Shown: piece by piece, positions 18,136 through 26,783 of the stretch | Numbering within the stretch: the stretch's first letter is position 1 | Layout: every line of letters begins with the position of its first letter | Assembly: GCF_003664035.1 (NCBI RefSeq) | Contig: NZ_RCCK01000014.1 | Coordinates: forward strand, 124,001 to 188,000 | Direction of reading: 5' to 3' | Length of the DNA stretch: 64,000 nucleotides | DNA from: Pedobacter alluvionis | Lineage (GTDB): Bacteria; Bacteroidota; Bacteroidia; Sphingobacteriales; Sphingobacteriaceae | Notes under the pieces: model-generated | Databases searched by the model: none | Seen by the model: only the letters and a program-made list of their open reading frames with translations | Told to the model about the DNA's origin: nothing | Translations under genes and position numbers: made by a program

Positions 18136-18337
18136 GTTAAAAATCCTTTTTATAAATAGAAATTGAATATAAATATATCCTCAAAAATATAAATATCTTT
18201 GTGCTTTAGTATTATTGAAGGAGAATTATTGAAGGAGTGAGTAATTGAATGATTGGGTGAAGAAATTGATTCGATAATTCAATCCATCATTAAAATAGTT
18301 ACATTTGAGCTTGTACGCATAACCCAAATTAAGATTC

Positions 18338-19108
18338 ATGTCTAAATTTATAGATTATTTAAAAACCAAATCGTTTAGAAACAATATTTTAGCTGCGATA
18401 GTAACCGTTGTTGTGCTTCTATTGGTTGCTTTTTTTAGTTTAAGATATTACACCAAACACGGACAGGGCCTAAATGTACCTATGGTAAAAGGGTTATCTT
18501 TTGAGCAGGCCGTTCAGAAACTGGAAAATGCCGGATTAAAATATGAAGTAGATTCTGTTTTTATTATGGATCAGCCTGCCGGAATTGTAATTGACCAGGA
18601 TCCTGACCCCAATACATTTGTAAAAGATAACCGGACCATTTATTTAACCATTAATGCAGGCAAAACACCGAATACAAAATTCCCTGATATAGCGTTTAAA
18701 ACTTTGAGGGAAGCACAGGCCATTATAGAAAGTTCGAGATTAAAGCTCGGAGATACAACCTATAAGCCAGATGTAAGTCGTGATGTGGTTTTAGAAGCCT
18801 CCTTCGGTGGTCAACCGATTACAGCCGGACAGATTGTGCCTGTTGGCTCAAGGATTAACCTGGTTTTAGGCGATGGACGTGGAAATGAAGAAGTAGATAT
18901 TCCACAGCTAATGGGTTTAACCATTGATGAAGCTAAATTTAGCCTAAGGGGTTCAAACCTGAGTTTAGGCAACATTATTTATGATGGACCTATTACCGAT
19001 AGTGCTGCTGCTGTGATTATTAAACAAGATCCTATGCTGGCTGATTCGTTAACCAAAGTGGCCATAGGCACCAGGATTAATATTACACTATCTAACAAAC
19101 AACAATAA
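18338..19108 (+). CDS. membrane-anchored triple-PASTA protein
   Basis: A 256-residue protein with one N-terminal helix (NNILAAIVTVVVLLLVAFFSL) and three PASTA modules outside the membrane: about 45-110 (VPMVKGLSFEQAVQKLENAGL), 112-180 and 185-254 (DIPQLMGLTIDEAKFSLRG). PASTA domains bind muropeptides or beta-lactams. There is no kinase or transpeptidase domain, a form common in Bacteroidota. It precedes mltG by 16 bp and is divergent from ddl, all pointing to peptidoglycan synthesis. Confidence 0.88.
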   Translation: MSKFIDYLKTKSFRNNILAAIVTVVVLLLVAFFSLRYYTKHGQGLNVPMVKGLSFEQAVQKLENAGLKYEVDSVFIMDQPAGIVIDQDPDPNTFVKDNRTIYLTINAGKTPNTKFPDIAFKTLREAQAIIESSRLKLGDTTYKPDVSRDVVLEASFGGQPITAGQIVPVGSRINLVLGDGRGNEEVDIPQLMGLTIDEAKFSLRGSNLSLGNIIYDGPITDSAAAVIIKQDPMLADSLTKVAIGTRINITLSNKQQ

Positions 19109-19124
19109 AAGTATTATATTACAG

Positions 19125-20180
19125 ATGACTGAAGTAGAAAAAAAGAACATGAGTACAGGCAAAAAAGTAGCAATAGGCATTGCACTTGTTGTTATTCTAA
19201 TTGCCGGTTACTTTGCGTTAAATATTTACAGGCTATACTTTGCCCCTAACGTTACCGAAAATCAAAAATATTTATACATTAAAACAGGAAGCAGTTATGA
19301 CGACCTGACTGCAACGCTGAAAAAGCAAGGTATGTTAAAAAGCATTTCTTCTTTTACTGCAGCTGCCGGAAAAATGAGTTTAGCCACAAGTGTTAAACCC
19401 GGACGTTACCGCTTAAAAAAAGGAATGACCAACCGTACGTTGATTAACCTGATCAAAGCCGGAAACCAGGATCCCGTTAAATTGAAATTCCATAACATCC
19501 GTAAGAAAGAAAACTTTGCAGCCTATCTGGCCAGCAACCTGGAAGCCGATTCGTTAAGCTTTATCAATGTGTTAGATTCTACAGCACTGATCAGTAAATA
19601 TGGTTTTAACCAGGATAATGTATATGCCATGTTTATCCCGAATACTTATGAAATGTACTGGAATATTTCGCCAGTTGATTTCTTTGAGCGCATGCATAAG
19701 GAATACGATAAATTCTGGACAGCAGACCGCAAGCAAAAGGCAGCAAGTTTAAACCTGACCCCGGCACAGGTTTACACTTTAGCTTCTATCGTAGATGCAG
19801 AGGCACTTTACGACAAAGAAATGCCAATTATAGCGGGTTTGTACTTAAACCGTTTAAATAAAGGCATATTGCTGCAGGCCGATCCGACAGTAATTTTTGC
19901 AAACAACGATTTTACAGTAAAAAGGGTAACCGGCAAATTATTGCAGGTACAATCGCTTTACAACACATATAAATATGCAGGTTTGCCTCCCGGTCCCATT
20001 ATGATGCCTAGTATAAATGCTATTGATGCTGTACTAAACCGCGATAACAACAATTACATTTACATGTGTGCGAAGGAAGATTTTTCTGGTTACCATAATT
20101 TCGCTGAAAATAAAGCTCAGCACGAAATCAATGCTAGGAAATACCGTGAAGCGCTAAACAAAAGAAATATATTTAAATAA
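19125..20180 (+). CDS. mltG: endolytic murein transglycosylase MltG (YceG-like)
   Basis: Inner-membrane enzyme that cuts nascent glycan strands. The 351-residue sequence has one N-terminal helix (KKVAIGIALVVILIAGYFAL), a LysM-like segment (about 55-110) and the YceG catalytic domain. Key motifs are FIPNTYEMYWN, LASIVDAEALYDKEMPIIAGLYLNRL (in part, with the conserved Glu of SIVxxE), LLQADPTVIFA and GLPPGPIMMPSINAIDAVL. It follows the PASTA gene and shares one base with the thioesterase gene start (TAATG), so it lies in an operon. Confidence 0.93.
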   Translation: MTEVEKKNMSTGKKVAIGIALVVILIAGYFALNIYRLYFAPNVTENQKYLYIKTGSSYDDLTATLKKQGMLKSISSFTAAAGKMSLATSVKPGRYRLKKGMTNRTLINLIKAGNQDPVKLKFHNIRKKENFAAYLASNLEADSLSFINVLDSTALISKYGFNQDNVYAMFIPNTYEMYWNISPVDFFERMHKEYDKFWTADRKQKAASLNLTPAQVYTLASIVDAEALYDKEMPIIAGLYLNRLNKGILLQADPTVIFANNDFTVKRVTGKLLQVQSLYNTYKYAGLPPGPIMMPSINAIDAVLNRDNNNYIYMCAKEDFSGYHNFAENKAQHEINARKYREALNKRNIFK

Positions 20181-20587
20181 TGTATAGCCACAGTACAAAA
20201 ATCAGGGTTCGTTATGGCGAAACCGATCAGATGGGCTATATGTATTATGGCAATTACGCACAATACTACGAAGTTGGCCGGGTAGAAATGTTGCGCAGTT
20301 TGGGCATGAGCTATAGCTCAATGGAAGCTGATGGCATTATGATGCCAGTTTTAGAATTAAAGTGCAAATATATTAAACCTGCCCTTTACGATCAGGAAAT
20401 TACTGTAAAAACAATTATCAAAACTTTACCAGGCATCAGGATCTTTTTTGAGTATGAGCTGTATAACGAAAAAGAAGAACTCATAAACATTGGGGCAACA
20501 ACCTTGGTTTTTGTTGACATGGCGAAAAATAAACCGACAAATCCACCCGAAAATTTTATGGAAAAATTATCGGTGTTTTTTAATTAA
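20180..20587 (+). CDS. acyl-CoA thioesterase, 4HBT/YbgC hot-dog fold
   Basis: A 135-residue single hot-dog protein with RYGETDQMGYMYYGNYAQYYEVGR (in part), in which the Asp of ETDQMG is the usual catalytic residue of the 4-hydroxybenzoyl-CoA thioesterase type. YbgC relatives hydrolyse short acyl-CoAs and associate with the Tol-Pal system. Its start codon overlaps the mltG stop by one base and the YihY gene follows after 8 bp. Substrate not predictable. Confidence 0.88.
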   Translation: MYSHSTKIRVRYGETDQMGYMYYGNYAQYYEVGRVEMLRSLGMSYSSMEADGIMMPVLELKCKYIKPALYDQEITVKTIIKTLPGIRIFFEYELYNEKEELINIGATTLVFVDMAKNKPTNPPENFMEKLSVFFN

Positions 20588-20595
20588 CCAATACA

Positions 20596-21585
20596 ATGGA
20601 ATGGTTACACAGGCAATTATTACATCTTAAACTCTATTCTACATTTATAGAATGGACGAAAGAATGCATTCTGCCTGGTTTTAGTCCATTACCCTTGTAT
20701 ACTGTAGCTACGTTTTTCTTTCGTGAAATTGGAAAAGATGCATTGGTAAACAAGTCATCATCTTTGGCATACAGTTTCATGCTGGCCATTTTTCCGGGGA
20801 TTATTTTCCTGTTTACTTTAATCCCTTTTATACCCATAAAAGGTTTCCAGGATCAGCTTTTAAATTTAATTCAGCTGGTACTGCCCCACAATGCTTTTGA
20901 TGCCTTTGAAACGACATTGAAAGACATCATTAAAAAGCAAAATACGGGTTTGTTATCTTTCGGTTTTTTATCAGCACTGTTTTTTGCTACCAATGGGGTT
21001 AAAAACCTGATGAAGGCTTTTAATAAATCATCATTGATTATCGAAACCAGGGGCTGGATAAAACAACGTTTTATTGCGCTTGTACTCACCATAATTATCT
21101 GTTTTTCGATCATCATCTGCATTAGTGCCATGGCCTTGGGTGAAGTTCTGCTGAACAAGATTAACGACGAACTGCACTTAAAAGATAGTTTTTTGGTTTA
21201 TACCATTAAATTTACCCGTTGGGCATTATTGGCGATTTTGTATTTCATCACCATTTCTATTTTATACCGTTACGGCCCATCGCATACTAAAAAATGGCGC
21301 TTGTTTAGCGCAGGTTCATGGCTGGCTACTATACTTGCCTTTCTTACCATCTGGGGATTTTCTTTCTACATTAACCATTTTGCTTCCTACAACAAAGTGT
21401 ATGGTTCTATAGGAACATTAATCGTAGTAATGATCTGGCTTTACCTCAATTCATTAATTTTATTGATCGGTTTTGAGCTCAATGCCAGCGTTGATGTGAG
21501 CAAAAGAAGTGTGAAGATTATCCGCCCCACCTTCAATTTGTTCAAAAAATCGGAGCCAATTGAAGAAAATATACAGAAGAAATAA
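20596..21585 (+). CDS. YihY/BrkB family membrane protein
   Basis: A 329-residue integral membrane protein with about six helices. SSLAYSFMLAIFPGIIFLFTL, NGVKNLMKAFNKS, the RWALLAILYFITISILYRYGP helix and YGSIGTLIVVMIWLYLNSLILLIGFELNA (in part) are the signature segments of the family, once annotated as ribonuclease BN. Actual function unknown; transport or envelope roles have been suggested. Last gene of the PASTA-mltG-thioesterase-yihY run. Confidence 0.87.
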   Translation: MEWLHRQLLHLKLYSTFIEWTKECILPGFSPLPLYTVATFFFREIGKDALVNKSSSLAYSFMLAIFPGIIFLFTLIPFIPIKGFQDQLLNLIQLVLPHNAFDAFETTLKDIIKKQNTGLLSFGFLSALFFATNGVKNLMKAFNKSSLIIETRGWIKQRFIALVLTIIICFSIIICISAMALGEVLLNKINDELHLKDSFLVYTIKFTRWALLAILYFITISILYRYGPSHTKKWRLFSAGSWLATILAFLTIWGFSFYINHFASYNKVYGSIGTLIVVMIWLYLNSLILLIGFELNASVDVSKRSVKIIRPTFNLFKKSEPIEENIQKK

Positions 21586-21644
21586 TTTTTTCTCCCTCTG
21601 TGTTAAGTAATTATCAAGTTTATATAAAAAAAAAGCATTCTGAC

Positions 21645-21675
21645 TTTGCAGTTTTAAGCCGAGTTTGTACTTTTG
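21645..21675 (+). promoter_or_regulatory. Bacteroidota-type promoter of tRNA-Ser
   Basis: TTTG (21645-21648), a 19-bp spacer, then TACTTTTG (21668-21675): an exact TTTG-N19-TAnnTTTG match. The start site would fall within a few bases of the tRNA 5' end at 21680, so the precursor has almost no leader. Confidence 0.8.
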
Positions 21676-21679
21676 CAGC

Positions 21680-21766
21680 GGAGAGTTGGCAGAGTGGTCG
21701 ATTGCGGCAGTCTTGAAAACTGTTGACTTGTTAAAGGGTCCGCGGGTTCGAATCCCCCACTCTCCG
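21680..21766 (+). tRNA. tRNA-Ser (anticodon TGA)
   Basis: 87-nt type II tRNA. Acceptor GGAGAGT pairs with ACTCTCC, discriminator G. The anticodon loop CTTGAAA gives anticodon TGA. A long variable arm (about 21724-21743) is typical of tRNA-Ser, and the T arm reads GCGGGTTCGAATCCCCC. The full CCA is not encoded. Promoter and terminator are both visible. Confidence 0.95.
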
Positions 21767-21776
21767 CAGAAAAATT

Positions 21777-21809
21777 AAAGCCTGAAATCATAAGATTTCA
21801 GGCTTTTTT
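21777..21809 (+). terminator. terminator of tRNA-Ser
   Basis: 13-bp perfect stem AAAGCCTGAAATC / GATTTCAGGCTTT with loop ATAA, followed by a T run. Confidence 0.93.
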
Positions 21810-21829
21810 CGTTTTTAAAAACATATTCT

Positions 21830-21981
21830 AGCGCAAGTCTTAGCGCCTCGGGCTTAAGCCATTGCCTGCTGAATTGTGCTTTAGTTAAATTCAATGTATT
21901 AATCTTTAAAAGTCCCAATTAGTTAGGTGTTATGAAAGTACAAGTCAGCCAACCCATCACCCGCAAACTAAGACTTGCGCT
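21830..21981. repeat. repeat family R1, copy a (MITE-like)
   Basis: A 152-bp element with perfect 14-bp terminal inverted repeats, AGCGCAAGTCTTAG at 21830-21843 and CTAAGACTTGCGCT at 21968-21981, and no coding capacity. The interior (CTCGGGCTTAAGC, ATGTATTAATCT, GTGTTATGAAAG words) is shared with copies at 23424 and, in part, 30486. The flanks (ATTCT before, AGTAAGG after) are also conserved among copies, so the true borders may lie a few bases further out. Confidence 0.8.
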
Positions 21982-22036
21982 AGTAAGGGTAATCAGAGAT
22001 CGTCATCGTTTTGAGACATGGTAAATTAAATGACCG

Positions 22037-22441
22037 TTAATCATCAGCTTTTTCTGCCAGTTGAGAATATAACTCGATTAAATTACCTTCGGGGTCTCTG
22101 AAGTGTACAACTCTGGTTCCCCAATCTGACATCGATTTCGGCTCTGATAAAAAATTCACTTCCTTATTTCGAAGTGCTGAGTACACCTTATCCACATTGT
22201 CTACCTGCAAAATAATTACAGTTTTGTCTTGTACAGCGTCATTTTTGTTTACCACTTTATTTATAGCAGTATTCATAAGCTCAGCTTTAAACAAAGCAAG
22301 TACGGAGGTGCTTCCAATATTGAAACTTGCATAATTGTCGCCTAAACCACCCCAAGAGCATTCCAACCCCAGAATGTCGTTGTAAAATGTAAAGCATTTA
22401 TCGAAGTTGTCTACTAATAGCCTGATGTTACTAAATTTCAT
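22037..22441 (-). CDS. VOC (glyoxalase/bleomycin-resistance fold) protein
   Basis: A 134-residue protein with paired beta-alpha-beta-beta-beta modules: NIRLLVDNFDKCFTFYNDILGL at the start and VHFRDPEGNLIELYSQL at the end, where the Glu of LIELY is the usual metal ligand. It begins 33 bp after an AraC-type regulator gene on the same strand, which may control it. Substrate unknown; dioxygenase, isomerase or binding-protein roles are all possible. Confidence 0.85.
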   Translation of the reverse strand: MKFSNIRLLVDNFDKCFTFYNDILGLECSWGGLGDNYASFNIGSTSVLALFKAELMNTAINKVVNKNDAVQDKTVIILQVDNVDKVYSALRNKEVNFLSEPKSMSDWGTRVVHFRDPEGNLIELYSQLAEKADD

Positions 22442-22474
22442 TTTGCCTTTCTTTAATTTTTTAATGATACAAAA

Positions 22475-23224
22475 TTACTTTTCTTCCATCGTGGCTAATT
22501 GTAAAAATCGGTCGTTTTTGTTTTCAAAAAGCTTTGTTGGATTATTCCCTGTAATTTCTTTCATATCTTTAATGAAATGTGATTGGTCAAAATAATTTTG
22601 TTCGGGAAAGAACTGCCCTTTTTTAACAGATGAAAAGGATGCGAAACATTTCAAAATCTTACAATATGATTTTAAAGGGATACCAAATCTGTCCTGGAAG
22701 TAACGATTGATCTGTCTGCTACTCCAATATACGTGCTGAGAATATCCATCAACTGATAGTTCGCCATTGGTCTGATATAGCAAATTGAACAAATTCTCCT
22801 TTCTAATGTCAATACCTTTTTGATCGGATATAGCTGAAAAAATTGTTTTATTCAACTTTTCAATGATTGTTTCTACATTATTGAATGAAAGCTGGTCTAA
22901 TTGCCAAAACCCGCTATTCACTACTTGTTCACTATTTAAAATTGCAGAAATTTTTTGCTTTAAAATGTAGTCGGCCGCTAATAATTTGAACCGTATCCCA
23001 AAAAGTTGTCTGCCAGGTTCGATGGAAACATCCACTGGTTTTGTCCACAACCCAGTCAGCGAAATTTCTTGTTGTTTGTAACGCTCAAGTGAAACGATAA
23101 GGTCAAAATAGCCGTCAGGCAAAATTGTAAAGTCCAGTTTTTCAGCTGTGGAATTATCAAACCACCAATAGCTTTTTATAAATTTAGCTAGTAACCGGCC
23201 GGGAGGAAATTCTTTATATATCAA
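22475..23224 (-). CDS. AraC-family transcriptional regulator
   Basis: A 249-residue protein. The N-terminal half (PPGRLLAKFIKSYWWFDNS, ILPDGYFDLIVSL, GRQLFGIRFK) matches the DUF6597-type sensor of many Bacteroidota AraC proteins. The C-terminal half has the two helix-turn-helix motifs (SSRQINRYFQDRFGIPLKSYCKI and FDQSHFIKDMKEITGNNPTKLF, partly quoted). It is upstream of the VOC gene. Effector unknown. Confidence 0.87.
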   Translation of the reverse strand: MIYKEFPPGRLLAKFIKSYWWFDNSTAEKLDFTILPDGYFDLIVSLERYKQQEISLTGLWTKPVDVSIEPGRQLFGIRFKLLAADYILKQKISAILNSEQVVNSGFWQLDQLSFNNVETIIEKLNKTIFSAISDQKGIDIRKENLFNLLYQTNGELSVDGYSQHVYWSSRQINRYFQDRFGIPLKSYCKILKCFASFSSVKKGQFFPEQNYFDQSHFIKDMKEITGNNPTKLFENKNDRFLQLATMEEK

Positions 23225-23423
23225 TTATTCTGGCTAAGATTTTATTATCGGCGTTAAGAAAACGAACAATATGTTTCTGCGTATCACAAAACTACAATAT
23301 TTAAATTTGGGACATTAGTAAGTTAATTAAAAATCTTATGCTTCACAGGGAAATAAAAATCTAAATCAATTGATGGAACAGAAACAAGATGAATGATGTT
23401 CCAAAAATGAAAGATCATATTCC

Positions 23424-23579
23424 AGCGCAAGTCTTAGCGCCTCGGGCTTAAGCAATTGCCTGCTGAATTTTACTTTAGTTAAAAGTAATGTATTAATCTC
23501 TAAAAGTCTAAATTAGTTAAGTTGTTATGAAAGCACAAGTCAGCCACCCCCATCACTCCGCAAACTAAAGACTTGCGCT
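23424..23579. repeat. repeat family R1, copy b
   Basis: A 156-bp relative of copy a. The left end AGCGCAAGTCTTAG is identical; the right end CTAAAGACTTGCGCT has one extra A. The last ten bases (GACTTGCGCT) are duplicated on the far side of the R2 insertion that follows, after which the usual R1 flank AGTAAAGG continues (23722 on). Confidence 0.8.
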
Positions 23580-23711
23580 CAATGTCATTAAGTTAAACCC
23601 TCGGCTTAGGTACGCATAATTTAACCACAGATAAAAAGGATGCACACAGATATAAAAATCCGTGTTTATCTGTGTACATCTGTGGTTAAAAAACTTAACT
23701 TAATGACATTG
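23580..23711. mobile_element. repeat family R2, copy a: 132-bp MITE with 10-bp target duplication
   Basis: Perfect 17-bp terminal inverted repeats, CAATGTCATTAAGTTAA (23580-23596) and its reverse complement (23695-23711). The element is flanked directly by GACTTGCGCT on both sides (23570-23579 and 23712-23721), the pattern left by transposition into the end of R1b. The interior carries TTAACCACAG...CTGTGGTTAA as an inner inverted repeat. It cannot encode a protein, so a transposase from elsewhere must have moved it. Confidence 0.85.
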
Positions 23712-23721
23712 GACTTGCGCT

Positions 23722-24006
23722 AGTAAAGGGCATCGGGCGAGTCTTTTTTAGTTGAAACAGACCGTAAGATAAAAAACCTTTGTTTATAGATGTTCAAATA
23801 CTTAAAATTAAGTATTTGACTGTGTTTTTTTCCTGACTACATTTAGTATACCAAACGAAGAAGTGTAAAGTTTTACCTTGAATTTCTATTTCATTTTTTC
23901 TTACGGGCTTGCAATTGGCAATACCCTTTAAAACCTATGGTTGTTGAGGGTTATCCAACAATTGACAGAACCTTACATCCTTTTCATAATAATAAACAAA
24001 TAAACA
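23722..24006. promoter_or_regulatory. spacer before the sulfatase gene with a 26-bp palindrome
   Basis: At 23794-23819 TCAAATACTTAA is followed by AA and the exact reverse complement TTAAGTATTTGA, then CTGTGTTTTTTT. It could be an operator for a dimeric regulator or an A+T-rich terminator. It lies about 190 bp upstream of the sulfatase start. Nothing else is evident; 23225-23423 also holds no gene. Confidence 0.4.
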
Positions 24007-25521
24007 ATGAACTTAAAAGAAAAACTTAATGAAATTGGGCAAAAGCCTGACATGATTCTTATTGTTACTGATGAGCAACGTGCCACACAACATTTTCCGC
24101 CTGGATGGGAAGAGAAAAATCTCCCAACGCTAACTTTTCTAAAACAGAATGGATTTAGTTTTGACAGAGCTTTTTGCAATACCTGTATGTGCTCCCCAAG
24201 CCGGGCAACCTTATTTACAGGAACATATCCTGCCAAACATGGTGTAAGCCAAACGCTAACCGAAGGAGGTCTTTTATCTCCGCAAGAACCAACACTAAGT
24301 AATTCTTTGCCCAATATAATGAATGTACTTTGGGCAGATGGATATGATGTGCAATACAGAGGCAAATGGCATATGAGTAAAGGAGTAGCGCCTAATGGAA
24401 CTAAAACAAATTACGAAAGTTTAACCGCTGCAGATATTTCATTATACGGAGCAATGGGATGGGTTGCTCCAGATGCCGGCGAAGATGTTAATCCCCTTAA
24501 TTTTGGTGGTGGATATGCAAATCACGATGCAAAATATACAGCCGAAGCCATACAATATTTGAAGGAAGTAAAAGCGCAAAGAGCTGCTGGAAATCATAAA
24601 CCGTATTGTCTTATTCTTTCACTGGTCAACCCGCATGATGTATTAGCGTATCCAAAATCAGCAGGGACTTCAGGATACTATCCCGAAAGCTGGTTGGGCA
24701 GAGAAATTGGACTTCCTGATACCATAAATGAAAATTTACTTGAAAATAAAAAACCAATGGCACAGGAACAAATTTTACTCAATATGGCATTAAGTCTGGG
24801 CGAAATTGCTAGTGCAGAGGATAAACTAAACTACATTAATTTTTATGGTTATTTATTAAGTCATGTTGATAAAGAAATTGGATATCTGATTGAAGAATTA
24901 TACAAAGAAGATGAGCATGGAAATAAATTGGCAGATGCTGCAATTGTTACTTTAACATCTGATCACGGAGAAATGGGTTTGGCTCACGGAGGATTGCGAC
25001 AGAAAACTTTTGTTGCTTATGAAGAAGCATTAAGAGTACCACTTGTAATTTCAAATCCAATTTTATTTAAGGATCAGAAAATAAAACAATCAATGGCATT
25101 GGCGACATTGGCCGATATTATGCCCACTTTTATTGATATTGCAAATGTATCAAATCCACCTACAGGACTTGCGGGTACAAGTTTACTTCCTGTAATGGAG
25201 AATAATACTCCTGTTCAGCATAGTATCTTATTTACTTATGATGATATTAAGGCAGGCTCTAATAGCAGCTGGACGATTGTAAAAGCTGCTAATCGTATTC
25301 GTTGTATCAGAACAGAAAAGTGGAAATTCGATTATTACTTTGATGCTTCAACAGCTTATTTCAAACAATATGAACTGTATGATTTAGTCAATGATCCGTT
25401 AGAAAGTACCAATCTTGCTTACGATCCGGCATATAGCGAAATCAGAAAAGATTTAGAAGCGCAATTGCATCAACTTGAGATAGAAAAACTCTGGGTCAAT
25501 ATGCCAAAAGATGTTTATTAG
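24007..25521 (+). CDS. sulfatase-like hydrolase, Cys type
   Basis: A 504-residue alkaline-phosphatase-superfamily enzyme. The N-terminal PDMILIVTDEQRA gives the metal-binding Asp. C62-SPSR-ATLFTG is the sulfatase signature, whose Cys is oxidised to formylglycine in active enzymes. RGKWHMSKG and LTSDHGEMGLAHG supply further active-site residues. No signal peptide is visible and no maturase (anSME) lies in the window. The next two genes are on the same strand, 76 and 151 bp apart, suggesting a set. The substrate could be a sulfate, phosphonate or phosphate ester. Confidence 0.85.
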   Translation: MNLKEKLNEIGQKPDMILIVTDEQRATQHFPPGWEEKNLPTLTFLKQNGFSFDRAFCNTCMCSPSRATLFTGTYPAKHGVSQTLTEGGLLSPQEPTLSNSLPNIMNVLWADGYDVQYRGKWHMSKGVAPNGTKTNYESLTAADISLYGAMGWVAPDAGEDVNPLNFGGGYANHDAKYTAEAIQYLKEVKAQRAAGNHKPYCLILSLVNPHDVLAYPKSAGTSGYYPESWLGREIGLPDTINENLLENKKPMAQEQILLNMALSLGEIASAEDKLNYINFYGYLLSHVDKEIGYLIEELYKEDEHGNKLADAAIVTLTSDHGEMGLAHGGLRQKTFVAYEEALRVPLVISNPILFKDQKIKQSMALATLADIMPTFIDIANVSNPPTGLAGTSLLPVMENNTPVQHSILFTYDDIKAGSNSSWTIVKAANRIRCIRTEKWKFDYYFDASTAYFKQYELYDLVNDPLESTNLAYDPAYSEIRKDLEAQLHQLEIEKLWVNMPKDVY

Positions 25522-25597
25522 TAATACGACATTCGACTAAAAACACCTTTAAAATCTAAAATACAACCACTCAAATAGTAATAATAAAAGCAAAATT

Positions 25598-26632
25598 ATG
25601 TCACAAAATATAAAATCAGAGGTAAATACAGTAAGTTATGCAGATTTTAATAATCCTGCCGGGCAAACAACCATACAAGGAATCAGAGGAGTTTCGGGAT
25701 CTGAAAATGTATATATCGCAGGCAGTTTAGTAGGTTCGAATAATCTTGTTCAGGGATTAATTTATGAGGGAACAATTAAAGGAAGCGGTAACGAAGGAAA
25801 GTGGTATAATGTTAATTTTCCGGGTTCACCAGAAGCTACCGTTATTAATACTTCTTGCTACGGACCTAATAACGGACCTCATGGTACGATACAGTTAGTT
25901 GGATCTTATAAAATATCAGCCTCTACCGGTAAAGCCCCTAGTGGAAATCTAGGATTCTTTTACGAGGGTCCTGTTGATGGTTCAGGAACGTGGGTTCAGG
26001 TGTCACCCAATGACGGGAATACAAATAATGTATTTGTTCATAGTGTAATGGGTGGTCTTGCTGTTGGAAATTATGATGTTGATAATGATAAAAACGGATA
26101 CGCATTTCTCTATGACATAGTCAATAAAAAATGTACAGACTTTAAAGTACCCGATTCATTAACCACTACTTTGTATGGCATTTGGCATAATGGTGAAGAT
26201 AGTTATACTATGGCAGGAGGATATACAAGCCCAAAATTCGGCAAAATAAGTCAGGCCTTTTTGGTTGATTATAATTCTAAAACGAAACAAACCAGTAATT
26301 TGAAATCATTTAGCTATAAAAACGAAACAGTTTTGTCTATAATAACTCATTTTGAAGGCATTACAATTTCTAAAAAGGGTGGTTATAATATGCCATCGGA
26401 TTGGCTTACAGTAAATGGAGAAAAAAATGGAGCATCATTTGTTTCTGTTAGTAGAAATTCTGACGGATCATTTGGAGAAGCAAATTGGATAGATATCGAT
26501 TTTCCAGACTCAAGTGTTACAAGTGCTAATACAGTATATCAAAATAATATTTTAGGTATTTACGTAGTCGTAGATAGTACTGATACAAAAACAGTATCTT
26601 CTTTTGCTGCAAAAGTAAATATCGAACAATAG
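25598..26632 (+). CDS. HAF-repeat-like beta-rich protein
   Basis: A 344-residue protein without a signal peptide or known enzymatic motif. It contains loosely repeated units of the form GI.G..N.Y..G.Y....QGFLYEG (for example TTIQGIRGVSGSENVYIAGS, LYGIWHNGEDSYTMAGGY, QAFLVDY, GFFYEG), resembling HAF repeats, which probably build a beta-propeller-like fold. Asn, Gly and Ser are enriched. It lies between the sulfatase and the giant ferritin-like gene on the same strand. Function unknown; a binding or scaffold role is only a guess. Confidence 0.5.
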   Translation: MSQNIKSEVNTVSYADFNNPAGQTTIQGIRGVSGSENVYIAGSLVGSNNLVQGLIYEGTIKGSGNEGKWYNVNFPGSPEATVINTSCYGPNNGPHGTIQLVGSYKISASTGKAPSGNLGFFYEGPVDGSGTWVQVSPNDGNTNNVFVHSVMGGLAVGNYDVDNDKNGYAFLYDIVNKKCTDFKVPDSLTTTLYGIWHNGEDSYTMAGGYTSPKFGKISQAFLVDYNSKTKQTSNLKSFSYKNETVLSIITHFEGITISKKGGYNMPSDWLTVNGEKNGASFVSVSRNSDGSFGEANWIDIDFPDSSVTSANTVYQNNILGIYVVVDSTDTKTVSSFAAKVNIEQ

Positions 26633-26783
26633 ATGGTAATGTAATTTTGAGTTTTTGTCGCATTTATAGATAGGTTTTAGAATCTAAAGATTTTACGAAA
26701 GTCACTAAATCAATCAAAAATTATATAAATTTATGTCCTTAACCAGATAAATTAAACAAACGCATCTTAACCAATTACGCTCC

